From NCBI GenBank assembly GCA_937974575.1, contig CALJVI010000228.1:1-51015 (forward strand): a DNA stretch of 51,015 bases. The letters run 5' to 3'. Made by a program: the position numbers and the translations under genes. This DNA is from an uncultured Saprospiraceae bacterium. GTDB taxonomy: Bacteria; Bacteroidota; Bacteroidia; Chitinophagales; Saprospiraceae. Positions 1 through 10,840 of this stretch are shown in pieces; positions within the stretch are counted from its first letter, which is position 1, and each line of letters opens with the position of its first letter. Below the pieces are notes generated by a model. The model was not told where the DNA came from. It did no database searches and saw only the letters and a program-made list of their open reading frames with translations.

Positions 1-1
1 A

Positions 2-35
2 GAGGTTGTTTTCAGTTCGTTCTGAAAACAACCTC
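2..35. terminator. Perfect 14-bp stem-loop (GAGGTTGTTTTCAG / CTGAAAACAACCTC), probable terminator of a gene left of the window
   Basis: Direct self-complementarity at 2-15 and 22-35 with a 6-nt loop; flank is cut by the window edge so strand cannot be assigned. Confidence 0.55.
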
Positions 36-399
36 ACTATTTATAGAGAGATTTTTTTGAATTGTGGATGTATGAAAAAGAATGAATTCTAAGTGTTTAT
101 ATACAGCTAGAATCAAAGAGTTTTTATAAAATTAATCTTTACTTTTTTGCCCAAATGGACGTCTATAGTCCAGTGAGGTACAAGGATTAAAAATCACATG
201 TACGGCTTTCTTATATTGGAAAGGTGCAATCTGTTACTTGTGATGTTCCAATGTATAGTAGAAAGATCACCATAATTTTTTTGTTAAAATCGGAGTAGCA
301 ATTTATGGTTGACTAATACATAAATTAGTCATGCCGAAATATAGATTCTTGAATCATTTTTTTCAATGAAACTGAATATTAACTGTTTAAATAAATTTT

Positions 400-1875
400 A
401 TGCTAGCATCAGTAAAAGCATTTTTAAGTCAGAAGAAACGAAGTGCATATATAAATGGTCATTTTCAAAATGAGGGAAGTGGAAAAACGATTCCTGTGGT
501 TGATCCGGCTGAGGAGATAACTTTAGTTGAGGTAGATATATGTAACAGCGAAATCGTAAACGAAGCTGTTCAGGTAGCTTATCATGCATTAGAAAAAGGA
601 CAATGGTCGAAACTACTTTCCAATCAAAGAGAAAAAATGCTTATCCGCTATGCAGATATTATCGAGGATAATGGAGAAGAGTTGGCGGAGTTATTAGTCC
701 TTGAACATGGCAAATTGTTGGGGGATGCAAAAAAAGAAGTTTCCGCAGCGGTGAACTGCTTTCGATACTATGCAGGGTTTGCCACAAAAATTGAGGGATC
801 CACAATCGATGTTTCTCTTAGTGGTGGGCCCCATTTTGCTTTTACGAAAAGAGAACCAATAGGCGTAGTTGGAGCAATCGCTCCATGGAATGTACCAATA
901 ATGATGTATGCTTGGAAAATTGCACCTGCCTTAGCCTGTGGTTGCACCATAGTTTTCAAGCCTTCTGAAGAAACACCTTTGACTGCATTACGATTGGCAG
1001 AATTGTCAAAACAAGCTGATATACCAGATGGTGTAATTAATATTGTGACAGGAACAGGACATGAAACGGGACAAGCGATAATTAATCACCCACTAGTGTC
1101 TAAGATTACCTTTACAGGATCTACAGAAACTGGACGTATTATTGGGCAAAATTCGGCCAAGTTACTTAAAGAGTTTACTTTAGAATTGGGAGGGAAAAAC
1201 CCTGTGCTTGTTTTAGAAGATGCTGATTTTACTAAGGTACCAGCAGGTGTTTCGAAAGGTATTTTTTATAATCAAGGTCAAGTGTGTGTTTCTGGATCTC
1301 GTTTGTATCTACCAAAAAAGAAATTTGAAACTACCTTGGCTGACATAGCAGCAATTACTCAAAAAATGACTTTAGGGAGTGGTTTGGATCCAAATACTAA
1401 ATTGGGCCCAGTCGTTTCAAAAACTCATTTTGAAAAGGTGAATCAATATATTGAGCAAGGAAAGGCAGATAACATTGAGTTGGTTTCAGGGGGGAATTGC
1501 CCTTTTGATAAAGGTTATTTTATTGAACCTACCATTTTTGCAAATACAGAGAATAAACCTGTATCTATAAGTACAGAAGAAATATTTGGTCCGGTAATTA
1601 CTGCGATGCCCTATGATAGTCTGGATGACTTGCTAGAGAAGGCGAATAATACCAAATTTGGTTTATCGGCCAGCATTTGGACATCTGATTTAGGCAAAGC
1701 ACATTACCTAATAGATAAAGTAAAGGCAGGAATCATATATGTAAATTCTGCGGTTCGTTCGGATCCAAATTTACCTTTAGGCGGTTTTAAGCAAAGTGGT
1801 ATTGGGAAAGAGTTAGGTCGATCAGCGATTGAAGGCTTTACTAAATTAAAATCAGTTTGTATAAATTACAGCTAA
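400..1875 (+). CDS. Aldehyde dehydrogenase family protein
   Basis: ALDH motifs: APWNVPIMM, FKPSEETP, FTGSTETGR, LELGGKNP, NQGQVCVSGSR, EEIFGPV. Confidence 0.95.
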   Translation: MLASVKAFLSQKKRSAYINGHFQNEGSGKTIPVVDPAEEITLVEVDICNSEIVNEAVQVAYHALEKGQWSKLLSNQREKMLIRYADIIEDNGEELAELLVLEHGKLLGDAKKEVSAAVNCFRYYAGFATKIEGSTIDVSLSGGPHFAFTKREPIGVVGAIAPWNVPIMMYAWKIAPALACGCTIVFKPSEETPLTALRLAELSKQADIPDGVINIVTGTGHETGQAIINHPLVSKITFTGSTETGRIIGQNSAKLLKEFTLELGGKNPVLVLEDADFTKVPAGVSKGIFYNQGQVCVSGSRLYLPKKKFETTLADIAAITQKMTLGSGLDPNTKLGPVVSKTHFEKVNQYIEQGKADNIELVSGGNCPFDKGYFIEPTIFANTENKPVSISTEEIFGPVITAMPYDSLDDLLEKANNTKFGLSASIWTSDLGKAHYLIDKVKAGIIYVNSAVRSDPNLPLGGFKQSGIGKELGRSAIEGFTKLKSVCINYS

Positions 1876-1941
1876 TATCAAATTTGCAAGTGCCTATTTG
1901 AGAGATTAGTTAGAATAAATTCAATAACAGAAAAAATATTT

Positions 1942-3345
1942 ATGGGAGAACATCGCAATATAATAGGGGTTTCGACAGGAATCGCATCTATACTGAGTCT
2001 TATGCTGCTGGGGTCTTCTTTTTTGACCATCACACAAGGTATTAGTCTTGGAGGTTATATGTTTTTCGTAGCCCTTACTATTTCTTATATCCTTATGATG
2101 TGTCAAGCAACAAGTTTTGCTGAGTTATCAGGTATCATGCCATCAGAAGGAGCTGTTTACAACTATGTTACAGCAGGATTTGGACGTTTTATGGGGGTAA
2201 CAGCAACTTTAGCAGCTTATATTATTGTGACTGCTTTTGCTGCAAGTGCAGAGGTAGCAGTAGCAGGAATTTTTGTAAGGGAAAATTTTGGTGTACAATT
2301 TATTCCTACTGAATTCACTTTTCTCATTGGATGGCTTATCGTAATCGTTTGTATGTATATTAATCTTCGAGGATTGCAATTGTATTCTTTGTTAGAAAAC
2401 ATCATGTCTTATTTTAAATATGCGGTCATGGTAATTATTGGACTTATAGGTTTTTTCTTAACCAAGAAAGTTACAAATCTTTCCTACGTATGGGGAGATT
2501 CTACAATTGGAAGCGATTATTCTGCCTTATTTGCACTAGTTGGTTTGACACTATTTCTTTTTGTAGGTGCGGAGTATGTTACGCCGCTAGCTCCTGAAAT
2601 GAAAAATCATGAGAAAAATATACCACGTTCTTTATTTGGAGGTTTGACACTTTCCATTATCGCGATGTTCATTTTTGGAACAGCTATAACTTGGCAAGTT
2701 CCAAATGAAATAGTGACAGTACTAGAGAATGGTACTGTAGTAAAAGTATTAGATACCCCTGAAAGTGCATTAATGTTCGGAGAAGCGGTTTTAGGGTCAG
2801 TCGGAAAATGGTTTTTTGCCATCATAATATTAGTTGCAACAGTAGCATTGATAAACACGATTATTGCAAGTGTACCAAGAATTTTATTTGGGATGGCGAA
2901 AGATGGTATGTTGCCTAAAGTTTTCACAAAATTGCATCCGAAGTATCAAACTCCTTGGTTTGGAATTCTCTTTGTAGGGACTATTCCAATGGTCGGGGCC
3001 CTCTTGGTCGGGGAGAATATAGACGGTGTATTTTCTCTAATTCTCTCAGCTATATGTTCCTGGATTTTCTTTTATGCGTTGATAAATATTTCAGTTATTA
3101 AGTTAAGAATACGACGTAAAGACTTAAAACGTCCATATAAAGTGCCATTTTTTCCGATTCCTCAAATAGTTGCACTGATTGGTTTGTTGATTACTTTTTT
3201 TAATTTGACTCCTCCATTTTTGACTTTTTCGCAGATATATATTCCATTTTTCATAATGCTTTCTCTTTGTGCGCTATATGCTTTCTTTTGTGTAAAGAAG
3301 GATAGATGGAAGCCAGTTGAGCCTGAGGAGTTGATGAAGATATAA
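1942..3345 (+). CDS. APC family amino acid permease
   Basis: 467 aa, about 12 hydrophobic segments; ISLGGYMFF, FAELSGIMPSEGAVYNYV and PRILFGMAKDGMLP are typical of APC permeases. Confidence 0.9.
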   Translation: MGEHRNIIGVSTGIASILSLMLLGSSFLTITQGISLGGYMFFVALTISYILMMCQATSFAELSGIMPSEGAVYNYVTAGFGRFMGVTATLAAYIIVTAFAASAEVAVAGIFVRENFGVQFIPTEFTFLIGWLIVIVCMYINLRGLQLYSLLENIMSYFKYAVMVIIGLIGFFLTKKVTNLSYVWGDSTIGSDYSALFALVGLTLFLFVGAEYVTPLAPEMKNHEKNIPRSLFGGLTLSIIAMFIFGTAITWQVPNEIVTVLENGTVVKVLDTPESALMFGEAVLGSVGKWFFAIIILVATVALINTIIASVPRILFGMAKDGMLPKVFTKLHPKYQTPWFGILFVGTIPMVGALLVGENIDGVFSLILSAICSWIFFYALINISVIKLRIRRKDLKRPYKVPFFPIPQIVALIGLLITFFNLTPPFLTFSQIYIPFFIMLSLCALYAFFCVKKDRWKPVEPEELMKI

Positions 3346-3539
3346 GTAGTTGGGGATTTGCATAAAACCTTAATTGTTGTTACGCAAAATGGATTGATCT
3401 AAAAATCAAAACTATATAACTTTGAAGGACGATGGTATACAGGTCTATATAATAAAGTTGTTGAAGGTGTTAAAAAATACTTCTGATAATATCTTTATTG
3501 TGTTTGTCAAAGACTTAAATAGATTTTTAAATTAGTAAA

Positions 3540-4790
3540 ATGAAGAAAAGAATACTAATTGTAGGGACTGGTGATACAAAATCTGAAGAATTACTCTTCA
3601 TGAAGCATTGTATATCTGAACAAGGTGGGATTCCGATCGTGATGGATGTTGGTGTGTTGAGTGGTCCAAGTTTTGAAGTTGAATATTCTCGACATGACGT
3701 AGCAAAAGCTGCTAATACATCCAATCAGAGTATTATTGATTTGGGAGATGAAAATAAAGCTATGACCAAAACAGCTGAAGGAGCAGTTAATCTTTCAGTA
3801 AAGTTATATGAGGATGGTGAAATTGATGGTGTGCTTATGTTAGGTGGAACCATGGGGACGGATTTGTCCTTGGATGTAGCAAATGCGCTGCCGTTTGGGT
3901 TTCCAAAATTTATAATCAGTACCATTTCTTTTTCTCACCTTATACCGCCTGAAAGATTGAGTCCCGATTTGATGATGATATTATGGTCGGGTGGCTTATA
4001 TGGATTGAACTCTATCTGTAAAGCTTCACTAAGTCAGGCTTGTGGAGCTGTTTTGGGTGCGACTAAATCAGTTGAACCTCCTACCTATGATAAACCAGTA
4101 ATTGGCATGTCTTCCTTAGGAAGCTCTGCATTAAAATATATGAAATTTCTCAAACCCGAATTGGAAAAAAGGGGGTTTGAATTAGCGGTCTTTCACACAA
4201 CAGGGCAGGGGGGGAGAGCCTTGGAGAATCTTGCGCTACAAAAGAAATTTGTTTGTGTAATGGATTTTTCTTTACAAGAAGTTGCGAATGAAATGAAAGG
4301 TTCTATTGTTACTTCTGGTGCGGACCGAATGGAGAATGCTGGCAAGATGGGAATCCCATTAATGGTAGCTCCTGGAGCAATCGATTTGATTGATACTCCA
4401 ACCTGGAAAGCGCTGACCGACGACTTGAGCAACCGAGAGTACCATGCGCATAACCGACTCATTGCATCTGTTACTATGCATCCAGATGAGCGTCGTGAAA
4501 TGGCTCATTTAATTTCTCAAAAAATGAAAATGGCAAAGGGTGAAACTGCTTTTTTCTTACCACTTTCAGGAATTGAAGAGTGGGACAGAAAAGGAAACCC
4601 TTTACATGATGCAGAAGGACATGCTGCCTTTTGTGATGAAATCAAAAAAGTTTTACCTAGTGAAGTTCACTTTGTAGAATTAGATGCACATATAAATGAC
4701 CAAGCTTTTTCTGATGCTGTTTTGAATTTATTTGATGAGTGGTTGGATAAAGGAATTATTTCAAAAGAGAAAATTAGGAAGAATGCTTAA
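3540..4790 (+). CDS. Tm-1-like ATP-binding / UPF0261 family protein
   Basis: N-terminus RILIVGTGDTKSEELLFMK..., GVLMLGGTMGTDLSL, MGIPLMVAPGAIDLI and FFLPLSGIEEWDRKGNPLHD match the UPF0261/Tm-1-like family. Confidence 0.88.
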   Translation: MKKRILIVGTGDTKSEELLFMKHCISEQGGIPIVMDVGVLSGPSFEVEYSRHDVAKAANTSNQSIIDLGDENKAMTKTAEGAVNLSVKLYEDGEIDGVLMLGGTMGTDLSLDVANALPFGFPKFIISTISFSHLIPPERLSPDLMMILWSGGLYGLNSICKASLSQACGAVLGATKSVEPPTYDKPVIGMSSLGSSALKYMKFLKPELEKRGFELAVFHTTGQGGRALENLALQKKFVCVMDFSLQEVANEMKGSIVTSGADRMENAGKMGIPLMVAPGAIDLIDTPTWKALTDDLSNREYHAHNRLIASVTMHPDERREMAHLISQKMKMAKGETAFFLPLSGIEEWDRKGNPLHDAEGHAAFCDEIKKVLPSEVHFVELDAHINDQAFSDAVLNLFDEWLDKGIISKEKIRKNA

Positions 4791-5451
4791 AGGACTATTG
4801 TTGGACTTCGGGAGTGTGATTAGTAAGTCTCTTTTTGAAAGACATCAAATCACAGAGGAAGCTTTGGGATTGGAAAAAGGGACGCTTAAATGGCAAGGGC
4901 CTTTTGATCCTGAGAGTGATGACTTGTGGATGTCTATGCAACGAGACGAAATTACAGAACGTCAATATTGGGGAACTCGTGCCAAACAAATTGGTGAATT
5001 ATTAGGTCACCAAAACTGGAGCATGCTCGACCTATTAAGAAGTATGGGCGGAGAAACAGATTACTCAAAAGTCCTTCGGCCACAAGCTGTAAGAACCATT
5101 GAGCTGGTAAAGAAGGCAGGTTTGAAAGTGGGTATTTTGAGTAATGAGATAGAGTTATTTACAGGAAAAAAATTTGTAGATAATTTGCCATTCCTGGATC
5201 ACTTAGACAGCTTTTACGATGCCACTCATTCCGATATTTTAAAACCTGACCCACGAGCATATGCTGGTGCCATGGAGAATTTCAACTTAAAACCAAATGA
5301 GGTTTTATTTGTAGACGACCAGTTACGAAATATCATGGGTGGAATGAAATTTGGCTTACGCACCTTTCATTTTGATATTACTGAACCTGATGCATGTTAC
5401 GACTATATATTGCAAGTGTTAAAAGTTAAAAATAATCCCACTATTTTGTGA
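4783..5451 (+). CDS. HAD family hydrolase
   Basis: LLLDFGSV, VGILSNE, SDILKPDPRAY, LFVDD motifs; the start at 4783 (MLKGLLLDFG) overlaps the previous stop and is preferred to 4732. Confidence 0.85.
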   Translation: MLKGLLLDFGSVISKSLFERHQITEEALGLEKGTLKWQGPFDPESDDLWMSMQRDEITERQYWGTRAKQIGELLGHQNWSMLDLLRSMGGETDYSKVLRPQAVRTIELVKKAGLKVGILSNEIELFTGKKFVDNLPFLDHLDSFYDATHSDILKPDPRAYAGAMENFNLKPNEVLFVDDQLRNIMGGMKFGLRTFHFDITEPDACYDYILQVLKVKNNPTIL

Positions 5452-5472
5452 AAAATATAAAGAAATTATATT

Positions 5473-6873
5473 ATGCCAATATCTATTAATCCCTCGGAGG
5501 AAAGAGAACAACAAATTAATCTGCATCATGTGCAAATGAATAAATGGAATGCCAAAGAGCAATGGCATCCTATGGGTCATCCTAATGATTCTTTGAAGAA
5601 CCCTCCGTTAATCATTACTAAAGGTAAAGGAGTACACATTGAAGACATAGATGGTAATAGCTATGTTGATGGTGTAGGTGGACTGTGGAACATTAACTGT
5701 GGATATGGTCGAGCGGAAATCAAAGAGGCAATTATAAAGCAGATGGATGAATTGGTTTATTATTCAACATTTAGAGGCACTTCGCATCCTCGCTCTATAG
5801 AGTTGTCCCATAAGTTACTAGAGATGACAAAAGTAGAGAACATGAGGCGTGTTTTTTACAGTTCAGGAGGGTCAGATGCGATGGAGACTGCAATGAAATT
5901 GGCAAGACAGTATTGGAAAATTTTAGGTCAAAAAGATCGATATAAATTTATTTCCCTTAAAGATGGATATCACGGTACTCATTTTGGATCTTCCTCGGTA
6001 ACCGGGAATGCTCGATTTAGAAGAGCTTATGAGCCAGCTTTACAGGGATGTTATCATATTGATTCCCCATGGATGTATCGAAACCCATTTACGGAGGATG
6101 ATCCTATTTTATTGGGGCAAAAGTGTGCAGAGCAGTTGGAAAGAATGATTGTCCATTTAGGAGCAGATACGGTAGCAGCTTTTATAGCAGAGCCTGTCTT
6201 AGGTGCTGGCGGGGTTATCGTTCCTCCTGAAAATTTCTACCCGCTTTGTCGAGAAATTTGTGATAAGCATGGTGTGCTTTTTATAGCTGATGAAGTGATT
6301 TGTGGATTTGGTAGAACAGGAGAAATGTTTGGTTCAAGAGGCACGGGTGTTAAGCCAGATATCATGACTTTAGCCAAGGGGATAACTTCTGGGTATATAC
6401 CATTGGGGGCTACTTTATTCAATGATAGAATAGATGATGCATTTGCAAACAACAATGATTCTATCGGAAGTATAGCCCATGGGTACACATATTCAGGTCA
6501 CCCTTTAGCGTGTGCAGCAGCATTAGCGTCATTGGATATCGTAGAAAAAGAGGATCTACCAGGTAATGCTAGTATTCAAGGTGATTATATGATGAGCCGA
6601 TTAAAGACATTTGAAGATAAATTTGCGAGTGTTGGAAATGTTCGTGGTAAGGGATTGATGGTTGCTATTGAAATGGTTTCAGATAAGAAAACCAAGAAGA
6701 AAGTAGGGAAACCTTATGTAGCTTCTATTTATAAAAAGACATTAGAGAGAGGGGCAATTGTTCGCACCTCAGGAAATAATCTGATTATTTCTCCACCATT
6801 AGTTATACAGAAAGAAGATGTGGATGTTATTGTAAATGCATTGGAACGGGCTTTTGAAGAAGTGATTTTGTAA
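5473..6873 (+). CDS. Aminotransferase class III (PLP-dependent, omega-amino acid type)
   Basis: YVDGVGGLWNINCGYG, YYSTFRGTSHPRSIEL, FIADEVICGFGRTGEMFGS, LAKGITSGYIPLGA. Confidence 0.93.
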   Translation: MPISINPSEEREQQINLHHVQMNKWNAKEQWHPMGHPNDSLKNPPLIITKGKGVHIEDIDGNSYVDGVGGLWNINCGYGRAEIKEAIIKQMDELVYYSTFRGTSHPRSIELSHKLLEMTKVENMRRVFYSSGGSDAMETAMKLARQYWKILGQKDRYKFISLKDGYHGTHFGSSSVTGNARFRRAYEPALQGCYHIDSPWMYRNPFTEDDPILLGQKCAEQLERMIVHLGADTVAAFIAEPVLGAGGVIVPPENFYPLCREICDKHGVLFIADEVICGFGRTGEMFGSRGTGVKPDIMTLAKGITSGYIPLGATLFNDRIDDAFANNNDSIGSIAHGYTYSGHPLACAAALASLDIVEKEDLPGNASIQGDYMMSRLKTFEDKFASVGNVRGKGLMVAIEMVSDKKTKKKVGKPYVASIYKKTLERGAIVRTSGNNLIISPPLVIQKEDVDVIVNALERAFEEVIL

Positions 6874-6891
6874 GTTTATTTTTTAGTTATT

Positions 6892-6925
6892 GACAGAAGG
6901 GGCTTAAACCCCTTCTGTCTTTTTT
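6892..6925 (+). terminator. Intrinsic terminator of the + operon
   Basis: GACAGAAGGGG-cttaaa-CCCCTTCTGTC followed by TTTTTT; 11-bp perfect stem. Confidence 0.93.
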
Positions 6926-7057
6926 GAAGCATCAATGAATTTACTTTTGGAGCTTCAATGGTGTATGCATTGACACTTTTACATTGGAGCTATATAGGGT
7001 ATTGATGTGTTTAAGATATTTTGTGAAACTATCGACAGGGTCAAGTCAGTTTATTGT

Positions 7058-8255
7058 CTAATCATCAATTTTTTCATTTTTTAAGTATAGTCCTACATAA
7101 AAAATAAAAGCTGTAGCTAGGGTAGATAAGATAATTCCGCAAGTAATACTAAAAAGGGTCCCTTGATAGAAATGAGCAGAAATAGTGGTAATTATGGCGG
7201 CACCTAATATCATAGATGCTCCATAAATTGAAGATGCAAATCCTGCGATTTCAGAAAGTGGAGCAAGTGCAATGGTACTTGTATTGGGTAGAATAAAGCC
7301 AATTGAAGCAATGTAGCAAGAAAAGAACAACCCATGCTAACCAGAAGGGTACATCATCTATAAAATAGCAGATGATAAAGCCTGCTGATGCAAATATCGA
7401 TAAATTGATTCCATGTTTTAATAATTTTATAGGATGTTCTGTTTGAGTCTTTTTCTTGTTGTAGATTGTTGCAGCAACCATTATACCTGCGCTTAGTCCA
7501 AAAATGGGACCTACCAAATGAACTGCTATCCCATAAATGTCAACGATTAATAAAGAGACGTTTGTCAAAATTATTTGATAACCTGCAAAACTCGTCAGGA
7601 TTATTAGCATAGCCCACATACTTTCTCTAGAAGCCAAAATTAAATTTGCACTATTAGAAATTTGTTGACGAACGGTAAAAGCTTTATTTTTTTGTGGGTA
7701 TGTCTCGTAAGCAGTTAACCAGATAGATATTAGTAATATAGATCCTAATATTGGTGGGACCAAAAGAGCGGTTTTCCATCCATAATGTAGGTATAATATG
7801 CTTCCTAGTATTGGCGCAAATATGGGTGTGAATAAAAGAGCTGCAGTAAGCGATGACATTAATTTGGCTAGTGCTTTTCCATTAACTATATCTCTTGCAA
7901 TAGCACGTGCATTCACGGGCCCTGCTCCGCCTCCAATTCCTTGTAAAAATCGGCCAATAAGTAAGCCATCAAAGCTAGTTGAGAAAACAACAATTAGTCC
8001 AGCAAAAACATAAATTATTAGGCCTGTGTATGTAATTGGAATCCGACCAAATCTATCACTTAAGATGCCAAATGGAATCATGCTTAATCCATAACCAGCC
8101 AAGAATGAACTGACAATTAATTGCGATTTATTTTTATCGACTTGAAAATAATCAGTGATAGATGGCAGTATTGGAATACTAATATCAACCGCGACTGCCG
8201 TAATGACTATTAGTAAAAGAAGAGTATTTTGGTACCTGAGATTTCTTTTTTTCAC
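7058..8255 (-). pseudogene. Bcr/CflA-type MFS multidrug transporter, split by a frameshift near 7305-7330
   Basis: ORF 7251-8255 (N-terminal ~10 TM, DRFGRIPI, GIGGGAGPVNARAIARD) overlaps ORF 7058-7330, whose translation SIGFILPNTSTIALAPLSEIAGFASSIYGA continues the family C-terminus in another frame. Confidence 0.8.
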
Positions 8256-8258
8256 GTA

Positions 8259-9155
8259 TTAGGCATCTTGTCCTCTTCGGTACTGATTCGGTGTAAGCCC
8301 AAATTCGTCTTTGAATTTATTTGAAAAATATGGGGCATGTTCATAGCCCAATTCATAAGCAATCTGCTTTAAGCTTAGGTTAGAATAAGCTAATAGGCGT
8401 TTGGCTTCAAGCATAGTACGCTCAACGTGCAGGCGTTTGGCTGTCTTTTTTGTAAACCTTTTTATGATTTCAGAAAGTTTCCTTCGACTCAATCCTAATT
8501 TTTGAGCATAAAAGGTTATGTTATGTTCCTTTAAAAAATGTTTTTCTAGTAAATCTACAAAAGCTTGATAAAGCACCTTCTCATTGTTTTTCGTATTTGA
8601 GACTCGTTCTGTTTGAGCAATTCGAGCTCTTCGCTCTAGGATCAAAACTAAGGCTATTAATAGATGTTGCATAATACCTTTACTTAAGGAAAAGTCACTA
8701 GCTTTTAGATATTCCGACTCTAATAATATAAACATATTAACACATTGATTCATCTCCTCTGAGGATATCATCATTTGATGATTGTCGTCTCCTAGATAGC
8801 CTTTGAAGCAAGCGTAAAATGTGGTTTTATAACTAGTGCCGCTTGATGGGATAAATTCATTATTATAGCGTACGAAAAAACCTTTTATATTTTCGATTTT
8901 TAGAATCTCATGAACATGCCCTTCTTCCAAAGTACAGATTTCAGGAAAAGTAATTTTATTTTCAATTCCATCTATAGAGTGAGTCAGTACACCTTCTGTG
9001 ACAAAGATTAATTCGTGAAAGGTGTTTGTATATGGCTTATTTAGTATTAAATTTAGGTCAATGTCTTCTAAACGAAGTATGCAAAGCCCGTCTTTATCCC
9101 GAAACAGTTGCTCCATTTTTAACTTGACTGACTTCTTGAATTCCATGATTGACAT
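8259..9155 (-). CDS. AraC family transcriptional regulator
   Basis: C-terminal double HTH: FYAQKLGLSRRKLSEIIKRFT, SLKQIAYELGYEHAPYFSNKFKDEFGLTPNQYRR. Confidence 0.92.
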   Translation of the reverse strand: MSIMEFKKSVKLKMEQLFRDKDGLCILRLEDIDLNLILNKPYTNTFHELIFVTEGVLTHSIDGIENKITFPEICTLEEGHVHEILKIENIKGFFVRYNNEFIPSSGTSYKTTFYACFKGYLGDDNHQMMISSEEMNQCVNMFILLESEYLKASDFSLSKGIMQHLLIALVLILERRARIAQTERVSNTKNNEKVLYQAFVDLLEKHFLKEHNITFYAQKLGLSRRKLSEIIKRFTKKTAKRLHVERTMLEAKRLLAYSNLSLKQIAYELGYEHAPYFSNKFKDEFGLTPNQYRRGQDA

Positions 9156-9670
9156 TTATGTTACTACAATCTATCAAGATCATAGTAGTATTGTGAGTGC
9201 CTTGCGTGACTGCTCTTGATATATTTGGTCTTTGGCGAGTTAATGCATTTTTTAAAAAAAAAGATAGATAATTACATTGCAAAATTTACTATCACTAGAT
9301 TTTCTTCAAAGTCCTCTGTGTTTGGCAATTCCTCTAAGTTACCTAATCTTCCCAAATTATTACATGTAAATACCTTGCTATTTCTTGCACTGTAAGGGAG
9401 TTTGCTAAGGCTGTTCCCTTTTAATTGAAGGGAAAAAAGAATAGTGATCTTAGTTTTATTTTTTAATCACTCCGGTAGTTTCATTTTTGATGACTTTACT
9501 TAAGCTACTTGAAACCCTTATTATTCATAGTTTGACAACGGTGAACCATTCTAGAATGGAGCTGTCAAATGTCCCATCCATTCTATTTTTATTTCAAGTT
9601 TAAAATAATCCAAAAGGAATATTATATAAGGAGAAACCTGAATCTCTGAGAATATTAACGTGTGATATAT

Positions 9671-10825
9671 TTAAACCCAAGATTTGTAATATTTACCATC
9701 ATCAATCTTTAAACCGTTTTCGGTAACCATTAAGGGTTTAAATGTATCAATCATTACAGCTAATTCTTCTGTTTCTTTTTGCCCAATACTTCCTTCATAA
9801 GTTCCAGGATGTGGGCCATGTGGAATACCTGCAGGATGTAAAGAAATATTACCTGGTGCAACATCTGTTCGACTCATAAAGTCTCCATCTACATAATACA
9901 ACATCTCATCTGAATCGATGTTCGAATGATTGTAAGGAGCGGGGATAGACTTCGGGTGATAATCATATAATCTTGGACAAAAAGAGCAAATAACAAATGC
10001 ATTAGTTTCAAATGTTTGATGTACTGGAGGTGGTTGATGTATTCTTCCAGTTATTGGTTCAAAATTATGGATTGAAAAACCGTAAGGATAATTGAATCCA
10101 TCCCAACCAATTAAATCAAAGGGATGTGAAGCATAAAGTAATTCATAAAGGACACCTTGCTTTTTTACTTTAATAATGAAATCACCTTTTTCATCATGTG
10201 TTTCCAAGTTTTCAGGTAGCTTATAGTCCCTTTCGCAGAACGGGGAATGTTCTAGTAGTTGACCAAACCGATTTCGGTATCGTTTAGGGGTGTAAATAGG
10301 ATGGAATGATTCCGCAAATAGGATACGATTATCTTTTGTTTTAAATTCAATTTTATAAATCATTCCTCTAGGAATAATTAAATAATCTCCATACTCAAAT
10401 TCAATATTCCCAACTAATGTCTTAAGTGTTCCTTCACCTTTGTGGATGAAAAGCATTTCATCTGCATCCGTATTTTTATAGAAGTATGATGACATCGATT
10501 CACGAGGAGCGGCTACTCCTATATGTACGTCGTTGTTCACTAATAGAGGTTCTCTGGAATCTAAAAAATCGTCTACAGGAGCGGTATCGAAACCTATTAA
10601 TTTCCTGCTAGTAATATTCTTTTTAACTGCAATTTTAGGACTTACATCTTTCTGCCCCAAAATTTCTTTGAGCATTGTAGGTCGCTGATGGTGATATAAT
10701 AGAGTTGACATTCCGTCAAAACCAATTGTGCCAAATAGCTGTTCGTAATAGAGATTCCCATTAGGTTTATGGAATTGAGTGTGTCTCTTCTTTGGAATTT
10801 TCCCAAGTTTATGATAGATAGGCAT
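9671..10825 (-). CDS. hmgA: Homogentisate 1,2-dioxygenase family protein
   Basis: GRIHQPPPVHQTFET, SDEMLYYVDGDF, ISLHPAGIPHGPHPGTYEGSIG, ELAVMIDTFKPL are characteristic of HmgA. Confidence 0.9.
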   Translation of the reverse strand: MPIYHKLGKIPKKRHTQFHKPNGNLYYEQLFGTIGFDGMSTLLYHHQRPTMLKEILGQKDVSPKIAVKKNITSRKLIGFDTAPVDDFLDSREPLLVNNDVHIGVAAPRESMSSYFYKNTDADEMLFIHKGEGTLKTLVGNIEFEYGDYLIIPRGMIYKIEFKTKDNRILFAESFHPIYTPKRYRNRFGQLLEHSPFCERDYKLPENLETHDEKGDFIIKVKKQGVLYELLYASHPFDLIGWDGFNYPYGFSIHNFEPITGRIHQPPPVHQTFETNAFVICSFCPRLYDYHPKSIPAPYNHSNIDSDEMLYYVDGDFMSRTDVAPGNISLHPAGIPHGPHPGTYEGSIGQKETEELAVMIDTFKPLMVTENGLKIDDGKYYKSWV

Positions 10826-10840
10826 AGTGTAATTTTTAAC

